Shown here piece after piece: positions 12,037-64,000 of a stretch of DNA of 64,000 nt. The notes under the pieces are model-generated. The model made no database searches. It was not told the DNA's origin and worked only from the letters and a program-made list of their open reading frames with translations. Source of the stretch: Macrobrachium rosenbergii (Eukaryota > Arthropoda > Malacostraca > Decapoda > Palaemonidae); assembly GCF_040412425.1 (NCBI RefSeq), contig NC_089743.1, forward strand, positions 87,242,471-87,306,470, written 5' to 3'. The translations under genes and the position numbers were made by a program. Position 1 is the stretch's first letter; each line of letters starts with the position of its first letter.

Positions 12037-12257
12037 AATTGGAATATAGAATTCAGGCCACAGGCCAAGTGCTGGGACCTGTGAGGTCATTCAGTGCTGA
12101 AAGGGAAATTGGCAGTAAGAAGGTTTGAAAGGTGTAATGGGAGGAAAACCTTGCAGTTGCACCAATGAAACAGTCGTTAGAGAGGATGGAAAGTTAGATG
12201 GAAAAAAAATATGAACAGAGGTACAGTAAAAGGAATAAAAGAGGCAGCTAAGGGCTA
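12037..12257 (+). repeat. Dispersed repeat A
   Basis: Begins ggaatatagaattcaggcc and contains gtgctgggacctgtgaggtc, cattcagtgctgaaa, aggtttgaaaggtgtaa and ggaggaaaacct. A second, inverted copy lies at about 47925-48200. The first 60 bp also resemble the LINE tail (ggtcccagtgctagg). Confidence 0.75.
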
Positions 12258-12369
12258 AAGGTATGACTGTACCTGGATTTTATATTTGTAATTCTAGTAA
12301 GTTTTACAGTATATTAGATGCAAAGTGCTACAAGAACTTAAATGTTTTTAATTCAGCTAGTACCTTGAC

Positions 12370-12471
12370 TTTAATAACTTCATGGCCCTACATTCATAAA
12401 TGCAGGGGCACTAGAACAAGTTTAATAACTTCATGGCCCTACATTCATAAATGCAGGGGCACTAGAACAAG
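12370..12471. repeat. 51-bp perfect tandem duplication
   Basis: Two identical 51-bp units, 12370-12420 and 12421-12471, beginning tttaataacttcatggcc. Confidence 0.95.
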
Positions 12472-12479
12472 TTTTTGTT

Positions 12480-13439
12480 GGGTGCCAGCTAATGTTAGTG
12501 TCCAGAAATGAAAACGTGATAAACTGGCAGAGCAAGATGCTACCAAATTACTTTACGGAGCTTTGTTATCTATGTAATTATTTTTATATTGACATCATAA
12601 GTAATGCTCTGAAGATTTAGCGAGATCTTTGGAACTCTGTAGGTCCAAACGAAATGATAGATCATAGGTAAGACACAAATCTTGGAAATATACCAATATG
12701 CCTTGGAAGTGAGAGGAAGCTCTCTGCCAATTTAGGATTGAGCATGCTCACTTGAAAGTTTTCTAATATGTAATTGGTGATGCCAAGCCATATGGCAAAG
12801 ATTGCTTGGTCCCTTGACTGCAAGATATTTGCTTGTCAGATGTTCCAGTTGAGGGACTTTTCAGAGTTGCTTCCTCTCTGGGAATGGAGGCAATACCCTA
12901 TCTACAGTTCTTGGAGGGGAGATGATGTACAATACAGTAACTAGCATTTTAAAGTTCATTTTTAAAAGTGGTCTTTTGCGTAAAATATGAATGATTAATA
13001 TATTTAATAAACTAATCTAAGGTATAAGGTAAACTTACTAAAGTAATTCTCAAAAAAGAGTACAGTATCATGTAAATTGTCTGGGGACTTCGCTGGAGTA
13101 GTGAACCGCAAGTAAACACACTTGCAGACCCGTGAGTAATGAAATATGAGTTTCTGAGACTGGAATCTGTCCACCATGAGCATTACTAGCAGCTGACAGC
13201 CATTTCCTCTCTTGTCTTTTAAGAGTGACTGAAGTGTTCAGGATAATTTCTAGCTTATTAAGTGCTAATTATAGATACTGGTCTTGTGGTGAAACAAATA
13301 TGGAGGAAGGCTTTACGGTGTCACTTAGGTTAAGTTCAAATAAGTAACTTCTGTCCAATAACATTAAACATTGCCATCCCAGAAAGTTGAGTCTTGCACA
13401 TAAATATGTACCAAAATAATACAATCAATTCTTTCAATT
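12480..13439. other. Intergenic, nothing recognised
   Basis: AT-rich sequence between the repeat cluster and the likely 3' end of MAN1B1. No gene, RNA or known repeat was recognised. Confidence 0.5.
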
Positions 13440-13443
13440 CATC

Positions 13444-13449
13444 TTTATT
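13444..13449 (-). terminator. Candidate poly(A) signal, distal
   Basis: AATAAA on the minus strand in a normal-complexity context, about 1.4 kb downstream of the MAN1B1 stop. Confidence 0.3.
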
Positions 13450-14694
13450 CGCTCATATATAAATACACATATGCATTCAAAATAGCCTTCCATCACTTTT
13501 ACATCCATTCTTTAGGATCCAAGATGCTTTACAAATGCCCCAAAAGTTTTGCTGTTACATAATTTTAAAAAATAAAGACTCCTAAATGAAGAACTCCAAA
13601 AGCTTGCGCTATACAGAAAGGATCTGGATTCTTCTAGTTCATCACATTGACAGATTTAATTATTTTTACAGGGAAATATGACAAATTTAAAATTCCAGTC
13701 ATAAGTAAACAAACATAGATTTATTGCAAAAATTATCTAGGTTCTGGCAAAAACAAAACAAAACCTAACCTAGCCTAGCCTACCTAACTTGACCTGCATG
13801 CTTTTTCACATTCCAAGCACATGTATCTTTAATATAAAAAAAATGTGATAAGGCACCCCATCTAGGATCCACAAAGACTATATACCCAAACAGCATTCAA
13901 CTTATTTTCTAAATTGATTGATTTAATGTAAACCAACCCAAGAAACTTGGAAACTTATAAATCTTATTATTGTCTCCAACAAGAAGTAAACATTCATAAT
14001 AATCAATATTACAAAAGAAATTATGCAATGGACGGAGCTAAAAATTATAACATACAATACTGAAAAGACAGTAAAAATTGATACAGTATTGTATTCTATT
14101 GATTTAATGCTATGACAATCATCTCTGTAATGCAAATAAACTTTTATGTGAATCTCATCCTTGATACTGTAACAAAAAATGCATAATATACTGTAAACTA
14201 GTGTTAAACAGAAATACAATACATGTACTGTAATTCTAATGCACTGGAAAATAAAGAAACTAATTTAACAAACCTCTGCTCCTATACCAAATCATAATGT
14301 AAAGAAAAATGGGAAGAAGAATGCTCCTCAATAATTACCTTGAGTATTTTCCAAGATGTCTAGCGTCAACAAAATTATACATGAAAAATAAAATATGATG
14401 AGAAAAAGACAAAGGAAATTTATAACATTTCGATTTCCTTTGCACATGTTAGCTAAACCACCACTTTAACTCAAGAGGAACTTTTACACTTTATATTTAT
14501 ATATAAAAAATAGACTTAAAATGTTTTCAGTAAAAAGTCATACAGGGAATACTCAAATCAAAAATAATGTTTCTATATATATATATACAGTATGGTATAC
14601 TGTATATGCATATATTACAAATATATATATATATATATATGGAAGGGCAAAAGACGAGGCTAAATATTTAAAGTAATTAACAACTTTTTTTTTT

Positions 14695-14700
14695 TTTATT
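14695..14700 (-). terminator. Candidate poly(A) signal, proximal
   Basis: AATAAA on the minus strand, embedded at the end of a poly-A run (poly-T on plus). The A-run lowers confidence because it could be a chance match. Confidence 0.35.
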
Positions 14701-14846
14701 AAAACAACATTCTAAACCTCTTAAAACACTTTAGAGGGAGAGAACTGACATTCATTCATTCTGAAAATCATACACTGATAGTGGCTCACTATGAGCTTTT
14801 AAATAACAATAAAAATCTTGCTAATTACATTCCATATGCTCTATGA

Positions 14847-61103
<46,257 letters not shown>

Positions 61104-61225
61104 TTTAAAACACGGTACTATTCAAACGCTATCTTGCAAACAATTAACTAAGTGTGCGACACCATACAGACTACATTTAACAGCCACCTCGTATCCACAC
61201 ACACGTACACACGCACTCTCACTGA
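61104..61225 (-). promoter_or_regulatory. MAN1B1 5' UTR with possible initiator
   Basis: The sequence upstream of the start codon has an in-frame TGA at 61122-61124. A TCAGTG match to the arthropod initiator lies on the minus strand at 61220-61225 and would give a 5' UTR of about 120 nt. No convincing TATA box was seen. The initiator is a short motif and the call is weak. Confidence 0.2.
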
Positions 61226-61964
61226 CAACAGTGTCGAGAGAGTATAGACGAAACAATGTTTTGTTTACGAATATCCTGGTATCTATTGGACACCGAAAAC
61301 AAATGAGTGTCCTTTAACTGTCAACAAATAGAGCTGGATGGTACTATCATGTGATATTCAAACTAGCAAGGGAGAACTGCATTCTGTAGTAGTTATGCAA
61401 TAGACAATGTAAATTTAATTCAGGCTAGAGAGCAATTAAACTGCCGTGTGTGCAATAAAACATGATTAAAGAGAATGCACTTGCAACCAATCCCTAGCCG
61501 TCCATTTAATGTTAAATCCGCGACATTTGGTTGACTGTGCAATGAGCCTCGAGTACGTGTTCAGTTAAACATTCGTTCGTGAATTTAGCTATAGTAATGT
61601 CACAACGAATAATACTGATTTCATTTCACTTCGTTTATCAAGACAGCATCAGCTTCGTCTTAAGTTTTTTTGTAACAGCTTCCTGTATAACTTTCTTATT
61701 TTACGATTTTGCCCATTCTCATTACTGCCCTGGAAGTTACACTTGGAGGTCAATTAAATAGGAATCAGTCTGAAACATTGCCCATGTTAAATGCAGGCTC
61801 GTTACATTACGGCTACGAGTAACCCTACAGTAATTCTTGTCAAGGACCTCAATTGAGAGCACAATAAGGAATCTTGATTTCTGAATATTTAAGTTACTGG
61901 TTCATGAGCATTTGTCTGTGTCCAGCTTTTATGATGAAAATAGGCTGTTCTGCTTTGGTAATGC
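61226..61964. other. Upstream flank of MAN1B1
   Basis: No gene or repeat recognised. Contains a small (CA)-rich patch at 61195-61215 just downstream. Any MAN1B1 promoter should lie here or in the 5' UTR. Confidence 0.4.
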
Positions 61965-61965
61965 A

Positions 61966-62030
61966 GGGCCGGCCCTAAGGGTTGCTGGCGGCCTAAGCAA
62001 GTTAAATTTCAAGGTCATTCCATGAAGAAT
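61966..62030. mobile_element. Possible hAT-like terminal fragment
   Basis: cagggccggccctaaggg followed by ctggcggcctaagcaa resembles the ends of some hAT-type transposons, which begin CAGGG and carry a GGCGGCC-type subterminal word. No matching right end was found in the window. Confidence 0.35.
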
Positions 62031-63566
62031 TTCTAAAAATAAAAAGTTGCAAGGATGAAAAACTGCAAACTTAGGAATAAACTTTATAGAACAATATACA
62101 AGCTAGAGATATCAGTTCAAACACCGCATCAAAGTCTCACATCTTTTCATGAAAGTGGCATTAGTACTGTTTCGCATATTTATGTAGCATGTGTAATCAA
62201 AGGGCTGAAAAGGTAAGATCGGGCTAAGGTCCAGAGTTTACTCAGGAATTAAGGTTTTGATGGTAAGGTTTTCCAGACACTAACGGTAACTATTTAGCAC
62301 CTCCCTTTCCTTAGCTTAAATAGACTAAGTTGTGTGACAAACAAAGACCACTAATACACTTATTTTTAGCTATATTTATGGAATGTACCTGAAGTCAAAC
62401 TCAGTGTGATAGTTAATTAACACTGAAAACTGAAAGCATATTAATTATTTCAGTTGACAATTTCTTCTTCGACTTTATAAGTATGCAATACTTTCATTGC
62501 AATTTCTATAACTAGCTCTTCTACAGGATCTTTGTCAGATCTTTAAATTTTTTTTTTTTTTTTTTTTTGCCCCTTTGCATTAGTTATGGGTATCGTATGT
62601 ATTGTTTTCATTCAGCGCAACCCACAGATCTGACACAGCATCTTATAACTTATTACAGCTGCTAAATCTAACGGTATCTATATCAGGAACTTGTCATCCC
62701 CAGGAAATCATTCTTCAGTGGCATATATTGAAGTCAAATGTTCACATCTCAGTTTACTCTTATTTGGCAAATCTTTTGTTATTTCAAATCCCCCCTTGTG
62801 TAACTAAAACCCTGTAACTGTTCGCATCTATATGATGAACAATTAAAGTTTGCGTTTGAGCATAAGTTAACAAATTACTTTTAAACATTTTTTCCTGGGT
62901 CATCTGTATTCGAACCTTGTAATTGCACTCATATTCATACTGTTTTTTTTTTCGCCATATTCTTTTACATTTAAAGGTGGACTCTGCATCTCTGATGCTA
63001 ATGCTCTTTCACATCCATTTGCATGATAATCAGTTAAATAATTAATGACATAACTCTTGATGACACTACATAAATTTTCCTTGTCACTTGTTTTTCACAG
63101 TTTGGTCACCATAACATAATTCTGAAAATACTATATAAATTAGTAAAAGGACACCTTACCTGCCTGTACTGCGTGTTCTCTAATTTTTTTTTTTTTTCTT
63201 CAGAACAAAAGAAATTATATGCTTCTTCCTATTCTATCATCACAAGTTAGTTTTAGAGTGCTTATAAAGAACAATTTTTTCTTTACGTTGTTTTCTAAAA
63301 GCATATATTTTAATGGATGAATTTGTCTTGGTGAAATAAATGACTGAAGTTTGATGAAACTTTCAGATTTGTTACCTGTCTATTAAAGCTCAAAGCAAAG
63401 TCAGAAAGTCTGGTTTAGGCAGCAGCTATTCTTCATAATGAAAGAAAAATAGATTTTTACGGGCATAAATTACACGAACTTCAGTTTGAATGACTTTGGT
63501 TTTGTTTCACGTGCAAAGCACTGATTTAAAAAGATAAATTCGCAAAATACAACCATCCTTTTCAAT

Positions 63567-63644
<78 letters not shown>

Positions 63645-64000
63645 CTGACAAAATCTTACATATATTTACTAATCATTTTACATAACAATTTTTTTACCGT
63701 GATTGCGGCATTGTAAACATAACATATATAAACTTTTGTAAAGAACTGAAATAATCTTATAGTTATATTCAGGACATAGAAATAAGAAAATAAACTCAAG
63801 ATTAAAACTTGTGAAGATCAACAATAAGTTGCAATCAATAGAAAATAAAGGGCGATGGAGCAGTTGAGACTGAACAGCGCAAGCCGTTGGTGTGAAGACC
63901 CTAATTAAATCAAGATCATCAGGAATTTTAGATCTCAAACAAGAATATAAAACAAAAACGTTAATTTGACGCTATTGCAGAAGGAACGGGTACCGCTCAG
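62031..64000. other. AT-rich intergenic flank
   Basis: Contains a poly-T run at 62548-62569, poly-T runs near 62944 and 63187, and (AAT)n at 63570-63642. No gene was recognised on either strand. Confidence 0.6.

Larger units (their letters stand above)
13440..14846 (-). other. Probable MAN1B1 3' UTR
   Basis: AT-rich sequence downstream of the MAN1B1 stop with no recognisable gene. Minus-strand AATAAA hexamers lie at 14695-14700 (about 150 bp past the stop) and 13444-13449 (about 1.4 kb past), so short and long transcripts are both possible. It contains a (TA) run at about 14620-14640. Which end is used cannot be told from sequence alone. Confidence 0.4.

Overview
This is an animal genomic window, and the signs point to an arthropod, most likely a decapod crustacean. 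It is AT-rich, has intron-containing genes with GT/AG junctions, long (TA)n, (CT)n, (AAT)n and (GT)n microsatellites, and dense remnants of LINEs, tRNA-derived SINEs, a pogo/Tigger-like DNA transposon and several foldback elements. The decapod assignment is inference from repeat style, not proof.

One cellular gene dominates. On the minus strand, 61103 down to 14847, eleven coding exons join in frame (111, 150, 62, 80, 180, 149, 189, 185, 292, 144 and 219 bp; 1761 bp in total) into a 586-residue type II membrane protein. It is an orthologue of ER mannosyl-oligosaccharide 1,2-alpha-mannosidase (MAN1B1, glycoside hydrolase family 47), which trims mannose from N-glycans in ER quality control. The start codon is 25.6 kb upstream of the membrane-anchor exon and was placed by the splice donor, by frame, and by similarity of the basic cytosolic tail. 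Most GH47 signatures are intact, but two normally invariant active-site residues are not: the Asp of the DSxYEYL motif and the His of the MDHL motif. Near the first, the +1 frame still reads like the family motif.

Layout, left to right. 1-4090: microsatellites, a SINE fragment, a 350-bp TA-flanked MITE, two possible last exons of an unrecognised plus-strand gene, then possible 3' UTR. 4095-11170: a nearly full-length but decayed I-like non-LTR retrotransposon on the plus strand (5' UTR, gag-like ORF1 with three zinc knuckles, endonuclease, reverse transcriptase, RNase H), broken by a palindromic insertion. 11170-13430: short repeats and unassigned sequence. 13440-14846: probable MAN1B1 3' UTR. 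14847-35390: MAN1B1 exons 11 to 2 and their introns, including a decayed Tigger-like transposase in intron 7 and a tandem duplication across the exon 7 acceptor. 35391-60992: the giant first intron, filled with MITEs, SINEs, a minus-strand LINE remnant, a foldback element between TA tracts, an inverted array of tRNA-like units and a decayed GACAGACAG-bearing tandem repeat. 60993-61103: first coding exon. 61104-64000: 5' UTR, possible promoter, a possible hAT-like end, poly-T and (AAT)n.

No intact tRNA, rRNA, CRISPR array or prokaryotic operon was seen. The mobile elements are decayed passengers; the only gene with a clear cellular role is MAN1B1.
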